Positions 44,332-54,934 of a DNA stretch of 64,000 nt are shown piece by piece. Positions within the stretch are counted from its first letter, which is position 1. Every line of letters begins with the position of its first letter. The position numbers were made by a program, and so were the translations under genes. This DNA comes from Neonectria sp. B-13 (Eukaryota > Ascomycota > Sordariomycetes > Hypocreales > Nectriaceae), in assembly GCA_002682825.1 (NCBI GenBank), contig NOKP01000005.1, positions 496,001 to 560,000 on the forward strand. The letters are read 5' to 3'. The notes under the pieces were generated by a model. That model ran no database searches and was not told where the DNA came from. It was given only the letters and a program-made list of their open reading frames with translations.

Positions 44332-46123
44332 ATGGACCGCTGGATAAAGCCCTTTGTTGTGACCGTTTCGGTCTTCTCATGCCTGCCCAATATTGCCTCT
44401 GCCTATCCCAGCAAGAGGCAAGACACCGACTGGCGCTCCGTTGGGTGTGACGCTCCAGGTGTTACGGACCACACCTTGTACGGACCTGACAGATGGGCGT
44501 TGGTCAACGCTGGCGGCGCGTGGGCGTCTGTCCTTGAAGGTTGGGGAATGAACCTTACGGAAGGTCGCCCCCAGATTCATTTCTCCAACAACGTACGTTC
44601 CAAGCCTTCCAAGAGCCAGACATGACGGATTGGCATGCTCACCGACTATACTAGGTCTCCAACTACTTTCATGGCCCTCAAGACATGTTCTGTGAGGTAA
44701 GAAAAGAATCCATCAAGCTCTTGATAGAGTAGTCTAACACGTCTAGATCTTTTCCGATGAGGGCAGTGGGTGCACATCTCTTGATCTTCAATGCGACGAT
44801 GTAAACTATCCCGCCGGCTACTTCATCCTTCACTCGTTTGAGAACATTTTTGCTGTCAGTATCTCCACTTCCTCGACGTTATCTTGTACTTACAAAGGCT
44901 CAGATGCACTCCAACATATGGACCGCCGTCAACGACGCTGTGCTCAACAACGATATTGCCAGCATCGCATCGGAGTTTGGCAAAATTCCCGTCAAAAGCT
45001 CTGGCATTGCTATATCTATCTTGATCGATATTGCCATGACTGCCTGGGGCTTGGTCATGGGTCCAGCATGGAATAAATGTAAAGTTACTTCCTTCATTCA
45101 TTTTCGCGCTGAAGCTAATGGTGCGATGCTGCAGTGATTGGTCCCAAGTTCAACGATGGCACGACGGCTTCTGCCATCAAGGATACTACCAACGACATCG
45201 TCAAGAACTCGTTGACTCTTACCAAGGATATTCTCAACAGCAGAGCGTAAGTCGATCGCCAACGATATCTACGTAAGGGAAAGTACTGACAAGGTGCACA
45301 ATAACAGCGTTGATCAGCTTGGAGTCCAGAACGGACTAGAAGCTCAGATGCAAGCCCTTACTCAGGCGTGGAAGGACAGTGTTCTTGCCATGCAGAACTG
45401 GCTCTTTGGCGGCTCCCCAGAGGGCAACACGCAACTCGGAAATCTCATCTCCGATGCTTCCATGTTTGGTGATGGCTGGATCCTCGACCGAGCAGATCAC
45501 GCCAACCAGGTCAAGCGAGCTATTAACGCGTTCCTCATCCCCCTGGCCTGGGCATACTCGCCTGATATCATCTATCCTTTCATTGCTACCTCGGATGTTG
45601 CGTGCGACGAAGATCCCGGCTGGAACGACAATTACCAATACTACATTGAGGATGGCGCCAAGGACAACGGGCGATACTGTCACGAGGGCAGATCTTACTG
45701 GCTCCTCGTGGGGAGGGATAGGCTTCAGACATGCAATGATCATACCGGAGATATGTGGTGTGGCAAGTTCGACTCACCCCCTGGGTTCAGCGCCTTGGTC
45801 GAGGCGAAATACTCCGGAATCTCACTACAGAACGTCGTTGTCGGGTATGTTTCTATGCTGTTGCTCACTGATCAGTTTTCCATGGCTAACATCGCACAAA
45901 AAGCTCCATCAACTCGAATGCGGCCAATGGCGGAAAGAACGGTCTCCATATCGACATGGAAGCTCCAGGCAAGGAGGTCCTCGAGACCTTCCTGGACCGC
46001 GGCATTGAGTCGCAGGGCATCTGGAACATTCCAATTTGCCCCATGGAGGAGGTCGTCGAGAACTACTATCAATGGTACCAGAACGATCACCCCGATATGG
46101 CAAACTTCCCTTGCAACCCGTAG
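44332..46123 (+). CDS. secreted seven-exon protein, unknown function
   Basis: Exons 44332-44592, 44655-44696, 44747-44854, 44904-45078, 45135-45246, 45308-45844 and 45904-46123 sum to 484 residues in frame. A signal peptide (about residues 1-24, ending NIASA) is followed by YPSKRQ, a likely kexin cleavage site. The mature protein begins DWRSVGCDAPGVTDHTLYGP and has Cys at CEIFSDEGSGCTSLDLQC, a hydrophobic central helix (SGIAISILIDIAMTAWGLV) and a C-terminal region with DVACDEDPGWNDNYQYY and CNDHTGDMWCGKFDSPPGF, ending MANFPCNP. I do not recognise a family. The hydrophobic middle and paired Cys could mean a membrane-active or self-assembling secreted protein, but that is speculation. The many short phase-compatible introns argue for a real, expressed gene. 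Confidence 0.8.
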
Positions 46124-47008
46124 GTCGAGACTTTATCTAGGCTACAACCAGATTGATGCTTCCAGAAAAGGCGGGGCGGATATGCAATTTCCAGTGTTTA
46201 TGGTGAGGGTGCTGTCGGTTTTCACCTTTCAATTACATTTCTTCAGTGTTTTATTAGACATTATTATTCGAACATTTTACCTGAATTGCTCTTTTCCTTC
46301 AAAGTCTGCTGCATTGTGGTTCAGCCATCATGGCACGCGTCAGGCATAAGACCGCCAAAGTAGTGATTGTGAAGTAGAGAAACTGTCTTTCTTCACCCTG
46401 GTAGTCTTGTAAACACGCTCTTTGAACCCACTGGCGATAAAACTCAGGTCTAATTAATATTAACTGTACCGAACAGCACCAATATCTGACCTCGCCTCCG
46501 CCACGGTCTACACCACGTGGAATAGCGTGTTTCACTGAGCATTAAATGCACCGGTCGTGGTGGCCCGATGGGCTAAAGCTCATGGTCACCGAAACAAGAT
46601 TCGGTCACAACCTGGAATATAGTTTGAGAGGATTCCCATCCCTCCAACCTTACATGCAAGCTTCGGGCGCTGTAGTGGTTGAGGTGGCCTGTCAAATACT
46701 TGAACCGCGCCACGTGCCCATTCACTTGGTTGTGAGGCCGTCAGAACCAACGCCTAGCGCGCCGATCTAGCGATTTGCCTCGTAGGATTCGATGTTACTA
46801 TCAGCCGTAGGATCAGAATCCTGTATCCTACTAAATAACGACATGAGCATTCGAGTTGTCAGCACTTGCCATTTAACACGGGTTACGCCAGAAACTGGCG
46901 ACATGGTGGAACCACTCGGAGAACCCACCGCGAGCACGTCGAGGTGATCGCCACTAAACCGTTCAAACCCCGTGTTAATCAACTTCTCATCGCACCTATT
47001 GGCGCTGC
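46124..47008. other. intergenic, 0.9 kb
   Basis: Between two plus-strand genes. No gene or repeat seen. The minus frames at 46299-46535 and 46767-47069 are motif-free. Confidence 0.45.
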
Positions 47009-47842
47009 ATGCCAACCATGGCAGCACAGGGACTGCACTTGTTAAATCAAGCCCCCGGCCAGAGCCCAATGCCCACGACTATCGATCCAGTTCACATCAC
47101 CACCCTGACAAACGATGCGGAGCGCTGCGAGACTGATGCTTTCCCCCATCCCTGGGCTGGAAACACTCGCGTCTTCCCCATCAAGCTTGATGTATACGGC
47201 GATAAGACCACAAGAGCAGACGGGTGGTTCCTGGCCGAACACCAAAAACAGCCCATGTACGCCGTCAACAGAAATCCGGGCAGAAAACCCCGAAGCGACG
47301 GTACAGCAGATATTATCCTGCATTCAGGTTCTACACAAGAAGACCCTCACCTCGCCTCTGCTCGGTACGTACAAACTCACCACGGCAGTTATCGGGTGAC
47401 GATACCACCAGTATCGGCAAAGAATGGAAACGACGTCGAGGAAATCGTCTCGAGCACTGGCAGCTGGAATAAGATAGCCTGGCGATTCGCCATTGAGACG
47501 GATGTCTCGGGTCATAGAGAAGAGTTTGAGTGGCGGTCCAGCAGTAACCCGAACATCTCGCAGCTCCTAGGGGGCAAGTCATCCGGATACAAACTTGTCC
47601 GACTGAGAAGCAGCGATACGAAGAGCAAGACAGGATCTAGCGCGTGGGAAAGCACGAGTGACGGTGGCGAGGTTGTCGCTGCCTGCTCGAAGAGCTCTAC
47701 ATGGTTCTCCAAATGGTGGAGCGTCGGGTTTGTCGGTGCGGGTGCGACAGGCGACCTGGGCCGTCGCTGGGAAGTCATGGTAGTAACTACGGCGTTGGTG
47801 CTTATGGATCAACAGATCAAGCGTGCTCAGGAAGCTACTTAA
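47009..47842 (+). CDS. tubby/LURP-one-like protein, uncharacterised
   Basis: Single exon, 277 residues, start at 47009 or the second ATG at 47018. No signal peptide. The sequence reads as a beta-barrel of the tubby-C/scramblase/LURP-one kind: RVFPIKLDVYGDKTTRADGW, then AEHQKQPMYAVNRNPG, ADIILHSGSTQEDPHLA, EEFEWRSSSNPNISQLLG and GYKLVRLRSS, ending in a hydrophobic helix region RRWEVMVVTTALVLMDQQIK. The final LxWEVxxxxTxLxxxxQ pattern is common in fungal members of this group. Function is unknown; lipid binding is a family-based guess. Confidence 0.75.
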   Translation: MPTMAAQGLHLLNQAPGQSPMPTTIDPVHITTLTNDAERCETDAFPHPWAGNTRVFPIKLDVYGDKTTRADGWFLAEHQKQPMYAVNRNPGRKPRSDGTADIILHSGSTQEDPHLASARYVQTHHGSYRVTIPPVSAKNGNDVEEIVSSTGSWNKIAWRFAIETDVSGHREEFEWRSSSNPNISQLLGGKSSGYKLVRLRSSDTKSKTGSSAWESTSDGGEVVAACSKSSTWFSKWWSVGFVGAGATGDLGRRWEVMVVTTALVLMDQQIKRAQEAT

Positions 47843-48059
47843 CGGCAAGGTGCTATTTCGCTTATTCTTAGGTACATGATTCGACGTTACTCAGCGTATC
47901 TGTGTGAGCCTTCGTGGTGTTGCTGAATTCACGGTAAGCAATGCGACAACATCTTGTTGCCTCAAGCTTTGAGCAAAAGTCACACATTATACGGTTTGTG
48001 TCCCCAAGATCCTCAGAAGGTTTCTAGCAATATCTTCCAGAATTTGTGCAATATATATG

Positions 48060-49692
48060 CTAGGATGACGCAGGACTCGCAGGCCAGACAACATCTGCAT
48101 GCCCGCTCTGTATAATCTTGTCAATGACCCTCCCATATTTCCAGCCTCCTATAGCTTCACTCCTCTTATAATTCGCTTCCAGAATATTGCAGGCTGTTTG
48201 AATGGGAAAGTTTGCAGAAGCGACTCCAAAGAACTTCATCTTGTTTTGCATCAAGAATTCGACACTTTGCAGTATCCACTTCGCCATTTCTATCATCTTC
48301 CTCGAGACGTGTTCGCTCTCTGGGGCTCTGCCGTCCACCTCCGTCGCATTTTCCATCAACAGTGGATTTTCGGCCCTCAGCTGTCTAATGTACGTAACGC
48401 ATAAGATCCAGAACGCCCAGTAGTGAGTAAGAGAGTTGGCCATAGTGATATTCGGAAACCACAGGTAGTTTCCATCGCCAATATCAGACGCTTGCCACCA
48501 TATGGGGTCAGTTGAAGCAGCTGAGGTTCGCTGATACCATTGGTTCAGGAGGTCGAGTGCGTAGGTAAATTGCAAAAGCGCCTCTTGCGCAACAGATCGT
48601 GCCTCACAGAGAGATTTATTTTTGGAACCGTCAAGTCTTTCAAGAATTGAAGGAAGTCCACTGGCCTCATTCATGAGATCTTGCAAAGGCGTTTTAGGAA
48701 AGACCCGGAATGGTTCATTTTTCCATTCGTCGCTGGAAAGAAAGCTCGACTTGCGTGTTTCGAAAGCATCAAGGATCTGGTATCAGTTAGAAGGGACAGT
48801 GAAACCAATGCAGGGGACCTACCAGGAGAGGACGAAATCCAGCGAAAAGTTTGTGGGAGATTCCAGACTCATAGAACTTGGGTCGGTGAAGCTGGATCAA
48901 ATCACTGATTCCTTTCGAGTGAATCGCAGAGCCAGTATGCGAGCTGGGCAACAATACCTGGCGAATGTTAGTACGATAGCAGGACGGGTTAGGGGCCAGT
49001 GAAGACAACCTCTGAGAGATACAGACACATTACAGCTGCAGCCAGTGCGTTGAAGGACGAGGCAGTGTAGTGGCGGATTGTATCACGCAAAGCGTGGACC
49101 GCCACGCATTTCGCTTCCAAGGCGTCGGAGACTGGTGCAAGGCCGTTAGGGCCTCTCGCAAGAATGGAGAAACCAAAGGCTTTGATGGCTAGCGAGAGAA
49201 GATGATGATTATCGTCCATTTCTATTAACGATGGCAACACTTCGATCCACGAGCCGCATATCCGTGATTGTGACACGAATAGGTTGCTTGACGAGATTGC
49301 GAGCTCACTTGCGGGGACAAAGTTCTGAGCACATAGTGAAACGATGTCTCGCAACGGCCAACTCAACGGACGAGTGACATGGGTGATGCATTGGGTAGGC
49401 ATAGGTCGAGGGGAGGCACCGGATTTCTTGGCGGGTTTGCTCCGCTTGATCGTGGCCTTTTGGGTCCGTCCCGGGGATGACCGTCTCGTTGTTAAAGGAT
49501 CGCGGAAGATTAGATCAACTTGATATCCCGGGCATTCCCGCCCTCTCAGAAGGCATTGAGAACAGGCAGGGCGGTTTCCATCACACTGAGGGGCGTCAGT
49601 CATTGCGTGATCGACTAGCTAGGATGGCAAGAACTTACACCCAGTTTGCGAGTCCTGCATTCTTGGCAGACGGTTGCATTCCGCACCTTCAT
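48060..49692 (-). CDS. Zn2Cys6 transcription factor
   Basis: Four exons (49692-49639, 49585-49010, 48957-48823, 48776-48060) give 493 residues. The zinc cluster starts at residue 9: VCQECRTRKLG from exon 1, then CDGNRPACSQCLLRGREC from exon 2. The spacing is C-x2-C-x6-C-x6-C-x2-C-x6-C. A Lys/Arg/Ser-rich linker follows. The regulatory domain includes FVSQSRICGSWIEVLP, NHHLLSLAIKAFGFSILA, KLFAGFRPLL and AFETRKSSFLSSDEWKNEPF, the usual fungal_trans_2 order. Donor 2 is a weak GTTGTC. Expected to act in the nucleus; targets are unknown. The isochorismatase-like gene lies 537 bp upstream in the same orientation. Confidence 0.9.
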
Positions 49693-50228
49693 CGTACTCC
49701 AGCAGTAAGCAGTTGTCTTCCCCGACGACGATTCGAAATCCGAGCGGGTTAGCAGTCACACTTGGGATTTATCAGCTTGTTGTTGTTGTATCTTGGCGGA
49801 TTGAAGTTCTAGAACGCGACCCCGGAGCTCCGTCTTACCGAGTTCGCTAGGCCGATTTAGGAAACAATATTCGCCAAGACCGAGTTACTCCATGTCCCCA
49901 CTTGAAGTGGACGAATAGCATAGCTCGCTCGAGAACGGCATACCCTAGAGGACAATGCCGACGAGCGTGTAATCTACAGCATGGCATCACAGCCGCAAGC
50001 TGTGGCAACAAGTTCTCGGGGCTATCAGTGAACGAATGATCTGAAATATTCAGACCCATAGGCACTGATTACGTGCTGGTCGAGTACGGGACATTACTTG
50101 ATTCAAGAGATGCTAAACACTGGGGACCATACCCTTACTCCGCTTCTTGCGGTGTTTAGGTCACGCAAAAAAATATGAAATCGCGAAATTATCAACTGCA
50201 CTTTGAGATTACCCATAGCTGACTGCAT
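49693..50228. other. intergenic, 0.5 kb
   Basis: Upstream of the Zn2Cys6 regulator. A short frame at 49847-50065 has no motif. Nothing else seen. Confidence 0.45.
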
Positions 50229-50863
50229 CTAGTTGATATCTGAGCTCTGAACAACGCTTCCAAACGCATCACTAAGCTCTGCCAGAACAACCTTCTTGAG
50301 CTGTTCGGCGCTCGCGCCTGGGATGTCCCTGTCCCCGATTGCATCTTCCACCAGAACTACGTCATATCCCAACTGACTACCATGGCGGGCGGTTGTAGAA
50401 ACGCAAACATGTGCCTGAAATTGCCATTAGTAAGGATCGCAAAGCGCTGTAGTAGACACGAACTAACCATATACCCTGTCAACACAATCTTCTTGAGCGA
50501 GACGGACTTGAGATACTCCTCAAGGTCGGTGCCTGAAAATGAACTGGGATGGTTCTTCACAACGACCTTCTCGCCTGCTCGCGGAGTGAGTTCCTCAAAC
50601 TCCTCGGCCAATCTTGTGTTCGGTGTGAACACAGGTGCTCCATCGGGGGTGGCGTGAACAACGTGCACAACGGTTCCGTTTCCTTGGCGATATTTCTCTA
50701 GAAGCGAGGCAATGACCTTTCGTGAGGTTGCCACGCCTGATATGAGGAGTTGTCCCTCCGCATACTCGTTCTGTGCATCAATGATGATCAAGGCACTGTC
50801 CTTGACGGATGCCGAGGACGGCGAGGCACCGACCATCTGACGGAAAGAGAGGGGAGAAGCCAT
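50229..50863 (-). CDS. isochorismatase-like cysteine hydrolase
   Basis: Two exons (50863-50468 and 50414-50229, intron 53 nt) give 193 residues. The catalytic triad of the family is visible: Asp29 in [11 protein letters not shown], Lys103 in [13 protein letters not shown] and Cys136 in [13 protein letters not shown], the last formed across the intron. The C-terminal [16 protein letters not shown] is conserved too. Members hydrolyse isochorismate or small amides such as nicotinamide or ureido compounds; some fungal secreted forms lower host salicylate. No signal peptide is evident, so it is probably cytosolic unless exported in a non-classical way. Without the second exon the catalytic Cys would be missed. 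Confidence 0.92.
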
Positions 50864-51293
50864 TGTGATGTGTTTTCGAAGTGTGTGTAGGAAGATGTGA
50901 GAAGTCTGGGTTGTTGCCTTTTCTGTTTACTGGAGGGGGTCGGATTTATATAGAGATCGGTCAATCTGAGGAATCTGATCAATTCCTTGGATTCAATGTC
51001 TTGGCGGACAATGTTGCCCAATTGAGTTAGAGCAGAAGCTACTGCACGGTCAGTGGTCACCCAACGTAGGATATGTCAGCACTCTACGCTGGCTCTTTTG
51101 ACATCCTTTTGTCCGATGGCACTTGCTTACTCAGAACACCTTACAAACGGTACGCTTACTTCGAGAAATACACATCTAAGGCTGGTATGTGTATCAACTA
51201 ATAGCTCTAGGTGGATGAGTGATAGACACATGGTTTGTCTTGGCGGGCGATGCTCCTAAAAATGGCTTAGTGTGTCGCAGCGTATGCCGGAGC

Positions 51294-52000
51294 CTACTGC
51301 GTAGCACATCTCGCGTCCACATGTGAGCATCTGCATGCAATGATCATATCAACTTCTAAGAGGGTTTTGAGAGAGCAAATCACATTTACCAAACGAATCT
51401 GAGCTAAAAACATAGTCAAAATAGAGTGCAAGGGCTTGTCTTCTTTCAGTGCCTCAGAGCATAACACAGCGACCGACTGCATAAATCCAGCTGCGCGCGG
51501 GCGTTCTATTGCGTACCATGACGCCGTCCTTCCCTCCAAGTTTTTCGCATTTCTTTCGATTATCCCAGTTACGAAGAGCTACTCTACAACAGCCATGTGC
51601 CCACCGTCTGCAGCCCGAACTAGCCGCGTCTAGCCATCGGTGTCTGGCATTTGGGTCCGCTTTACTGGTTACTCAGAGTAACTCAACAACAGCTGCATGT
51701 CCACATACTGCTGCCCGGGACAGCGTTGTCTGTGGAGTCTATGCCTAGAGAAACTCTCGAGTTCCTCAATAGTGTATCAACGACGGTGTTACATCCTGCT
51801 TCTGATGCAAACGATAGCGGCGATGCGTCTTTTGCGCCCTTCGTATTTGGGATGGCGCCCTAGCTCCTCTACAGAGTCGGCGCTCTGAGCTTCGACTGGG
51901 TGGGAGAGCGCTGATCCCGAATGAACCTCTTTGGTGTCCGCTTCGGTACCCAATTCGAGTATGGCAAATACCACCTCTTCTCATCATTTTATTGAAGCCT
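51294..52000 (-). pseudogene. decayed ankyrin-repeat gene
   Basis: Minus-strand pieces are clear ankyrin repeats in shifting frames. TTLSRAAVCGHAAVVELL then a stop (near 51725-51670), followed after a frame change by TRLVRAADGGHMAVVE, another stop, and GRTASWYAIERPRAAGFMQS. The spacer VTSKADPNARHRWLD is the expected inter-repeat loop. Stops and frame changes show that it is dead. It could be the ankyrin tail of a NACHT or HET-type gene. It lies 8 kb from the other NLR-like relic at 42-43 kb, on the same strand. Confidence 0.6.
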
Positions 52001-52512
52001 TAACGGGGGCGCCCCCCACGTCCTTAATCTTCATTGTTAATGGAGTGATTTGAAGTAACATGTTGGCCAATCTGCTGTCATCAGGCTTAGAAAGGGGCCT
52101 ATAACCATGTTCGTCATTTCCTCGGTTTCCGCACTGATTCCCAAAACATTCGTATCGATCAACAATCTCTCTGACTCCGCCGTGTGGATCCTCGACTGCA
52201 TTTAAGCGCCTATTGTGGTGCGGAGTTCAAGATGATGTTGATTCTGGACATACCGTCGAGAATGAGGCGGTGACATCGCGTAGCGGAATAGATCACTTGG
52301 GCCTCTTGTTATGCAATGGCCAGTAACCCAATCTTGGGAAGTTCGAAGAGCGTGGGGTCATTTAGCTCCATGCTGCTAAAGTAGTTGTTGGTAGAATTCC
52401 CACCTATCAGTGTACAATATGACCTGCTATGGTAGGGTGCCTTACCCTTAGCGCAGCGGCATATCAACAGCAGTCGTTTGTCATATGTAGTATTGGGCTC
52501 TTGAGTTGATGC

Positions 52513-52857
52513 TCACGACGGAAGCGCCGCTCGATGATCGATGCTGTCTAATGCTATGCGACATGATTTGCAAATAAGTATACAGTGTTCCTCGTTCAGC
52601 AGTTGAAGCGGGACTGGTTGAAAGACAGTCGGAGATTCGGCAGCAAGTGCGGGTTCGTCGAGATAATTGATGGCGTGGCGATCTCTCCTCCGTTGCCTCT
52701 TTATCTCCTTCGATCTGGACCTTAAGGCCATGATTGCAACCGGATCTCCATGGCAAACTTCAACGGCCGGGCATGCCAATATTTGCTCGTTGGCACGCAA
52801 CAAAGTAAGCTCGAATTGACCGCTTGGGTCCAGCTCTAGGCGTTTCGATGCCATCAT
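52513..52857 (-). pseudogene. fragment with DUF3505-like zinc-finger start
   Basis: An ATG-started frame of 114 residues. The N-terminal half is charged (ALRSRSKEIKRQRRRDRH). The C-terminal half (LLNEEHCILICKSCRIALDS) resembles the first strand of the degenerate C2H2 motif in fungal DUF3505 proteins, where ICKxCxxA precedes a paired His-x-H. That second half is missing here because the frame stops shortly after. I read it as a truncated relic; the family assignment is tentative. Confidence 0.3.
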
Positions 52858-53278
52858 CGTTGAAGGACATGCAGCTCTTCTCCTCTGTTGGCTGCCACCT
52901 CAACCTCGTCCAGCATCCGCTGCGCCCAGTACTGTGCGTTTCTAATATCATCTATTACATTTGTTAGATAGCTGTTACTCCGGATGTTTCGATTTAGAGG
53001 TGAGAGACACTGGAGTATTTGCGACTGTCACTTCTGGGCTTGAGGTCATTTGCAGTTTAGTGGGTAGGTGGAAATTGTAGTGCGTGACGCTCATTGATGA
53101 AGTCGTCTATCTAAGACTCTAATCACCACCCACGATGAATTTCGGATCTAGAGATCTCGTACAAGGCTTTCTTTAAGTTTGGGATCTTGAGAATTTCCTC
53201 TGTCGCTTCACAGACAACATTTGACTCGCTCATGCCTTAGATACTCGAGATGCAGAACAAAAGTCGCCCAAATACACT

Positions 53279-54172
53279 CTACACGCCGATACTGATCTCT
53301 TTAGCCCGGTCGATGATTTCCCCGATAATTCTAGCCGCTCCCTTGAAATCCATCCTGGGAATATGCGATCGAACAAAGGCCAACTCGGGGTCAATGACAA
53401 ATGCAAGGCATCGCCAGAACAATGCCCTCACCAGCAGCTGAAGCCGAACTTCGTCAACTCCAAACATTTCCACAAGGCTCCGGCCTTGCCCATGCCAAAT
53501 CAGGCCGTCAGCTACAATGATTGCCTCTGCGTATGCAAGGGGCCGCCAGTAAAAGGTCATGTCGATGATACCGGGAGGATTGTCTGATTGACTGTCAAAC
53601 AGAACATTGCCTGTTAAATCGCCATGGATCAGTTGGGAGGCCAAGTCGCCGGAGAGCGGCCGCTTCAGACGGTTGAGATCATCCAAAGTATCAACGAAAA
53701 TGGATAGCACGTCGCCATTGACATTTTCGACGTCGCCTAAGTCCTTCTCGTCCCAAGTCACCAGATCTGCCTCGTGGAATCGATTTCGTCTCTTGGTCAA
53801 GAATGTTGGCTTTGCAATATTGAGCTTTGCAATGTCCGTGTGGAACATGCGAGAAGTGTATAGCAAATCATGGAAGCGAACAGTCGCCTCAGCATGTCCT
53901 GAAAGGAATGAAGAGGCAGTCCAACCATCGTAAACGAACGAGTCTGGACTATCGACGACTGGTACCGGCCGAGGGAGGCGATATGCTGTGCTGAAAAAGG
54001 TTTGACTCAATGTTGTGATCAGCTGCGCAACCCATTGCGATTCCTCATCGTCATCAGAGGGCTTGAGTACGACGCCGTTGGCCACGAAACAAAGATCTCT
54101 TCCACCCGGCAGAGGCTTCAGTGGATTCAAAATGCCAAATGCCTCAAGAACCTTGGCTGATGGGTAGGACAT
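53279..54172 (-). CDS. kinase-fold protein (aminoglycoside-phosphotransferase-like, TIGR02569 type)
   Basis: Single exon, 297 residues. The N-lobe starts MSYPSAKVLEAFGI and has GGRDLCFVANGVVLKPSDDD in place of the usual nucleotide-binding strands. The catalytic loop is QLIHGDLTGNVLFDSQS near residue 183 and the metal-binding DFG-like segment is GIIDMTFYWRPLAYAEA, with the Asp retained. This combination (HGDxxxNVL plus IDxxxYWRP) is typical of the TIGR02569 group found in actinobacteria and fungi. The substrate is unknown; small-molecule phosphorylation is a family-based guess. Start supported by the only nearby ATG. Confidence 0.85.
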   Translation of the reverse strand: MSYPSAKVLEAFGILNPLKPLPGGRDLCFVANGVVLKPSDDDEESQWVAQLITTLSQTFFSTAYRLPRPVPVVDSPDSFVYDGWTASSFLSGHAEATVRFHDLLYTSRMFHTDIAKLNIAKPTFLTKRRNRFHEADLVTWDEKDLGDVENVNGDVLSIFVDTLDDLNRLKRPLSGDLASQLIHGDLTGNVLFDSQSDNPPGIIDMTFYWRPLAYAEAIIVADGLIWHGQGRSLVEMFGVDEVRLQLLVRALFWRCLAFVIDPELAFVRSHIPRMDFKGAARIIGEIIDRAKEISIGV

Positions 54173-54934
54173 GATGCAATAAGGATCAGGGTGCGACGTT
54201 GGTAATTGATGAGACCGCGGGCTAGCTCTTGTACCAGGTTGGTATTATGCGAATGCTGAAGAATCAGTCACTTGATTTGCGACAGTGCGTTTGGAATGTG
54301 GAGTTTATAAAGCACAGTCTCAATTGTGACTCGTCTTTGTTTGGTTACTGCTAACAGTAATGCCGAGCTGATCTTGGTGCGCCTTTGCGACATGTACGCC
54401 CTTGTCGAATGCGCCCTTGTCAAATGTGCCCTTGTCAAATGCGTTTAAGTGTATGGAGAAATGCTAGATTGACTCTGTGTGGCGGAATAAGGGCTAGTTT
54501 TGCATAAAACTCTGATACATCGATATCCTGATCTTAGTCAAAAGGGATGGATTAAAAAGAAACCCCTCATAGGAAAAGACGGGCTGGAGGCATCCTAGAT
54601 CAATTCAATCATCAGGTTTAGGATCTACACTACCGGGCCAGAGGCACACCCTATATAGAAAACCACTCTGAGAAGTCTGCAGAGCGTCACGAGCAAGGGC
54701 GTTTAAAATTATGAGCGGAGCTTCAAAGCAATATGGATAGGTGCACTGAAAGTGGAAATGTGTCTCCTGCCGAATAGCAGATTTGAGAGCACAAAGTCGA
54801 ATCGCTCGGAAGGATTGGTTCAGCCGGTGGAGAATCAACTTATGTGCTTAAGGACCAATGTATTTATTTACAGATGTATTAACTCTAATTGACTTGCAAC
54901 AGAATGATCAACAGAATAGTGGCACACGACACTC
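54173..54934. other. intergenic with 15-bp tandem repeat
   Basis: Upstream of the kinase-fold gene and downstream of the ATPase. It holds the tandem repeat at 54397-54441. The minus frame at 54605-54838 is motif-free. Confidence 0.45.
54397..54441. repeat. 15-bp tandem repeat, three copies
   Basis: Units CGCCCTTGTCGAATG, CGCCCTTGTCAAATG and TGCCCTTGTCAAATG follow each other without spacing, differing at one or two positions. It lies about 225 bp upstream of the kinase-fold gene start. A simple minisatellite, possibly length-variable between strains. Confidence 0.85.

Larger units (their letters stand above)
50864..53278. other. 2.4 kb with gene relics
   Basis: No intact gene. Decayed ankyrin repeats lie at 51294-52000 and a zinc-finger-type fragment at 52513-52857, both minus. 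The remaining DNA shows no coding signal. Confidence 0.45.
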
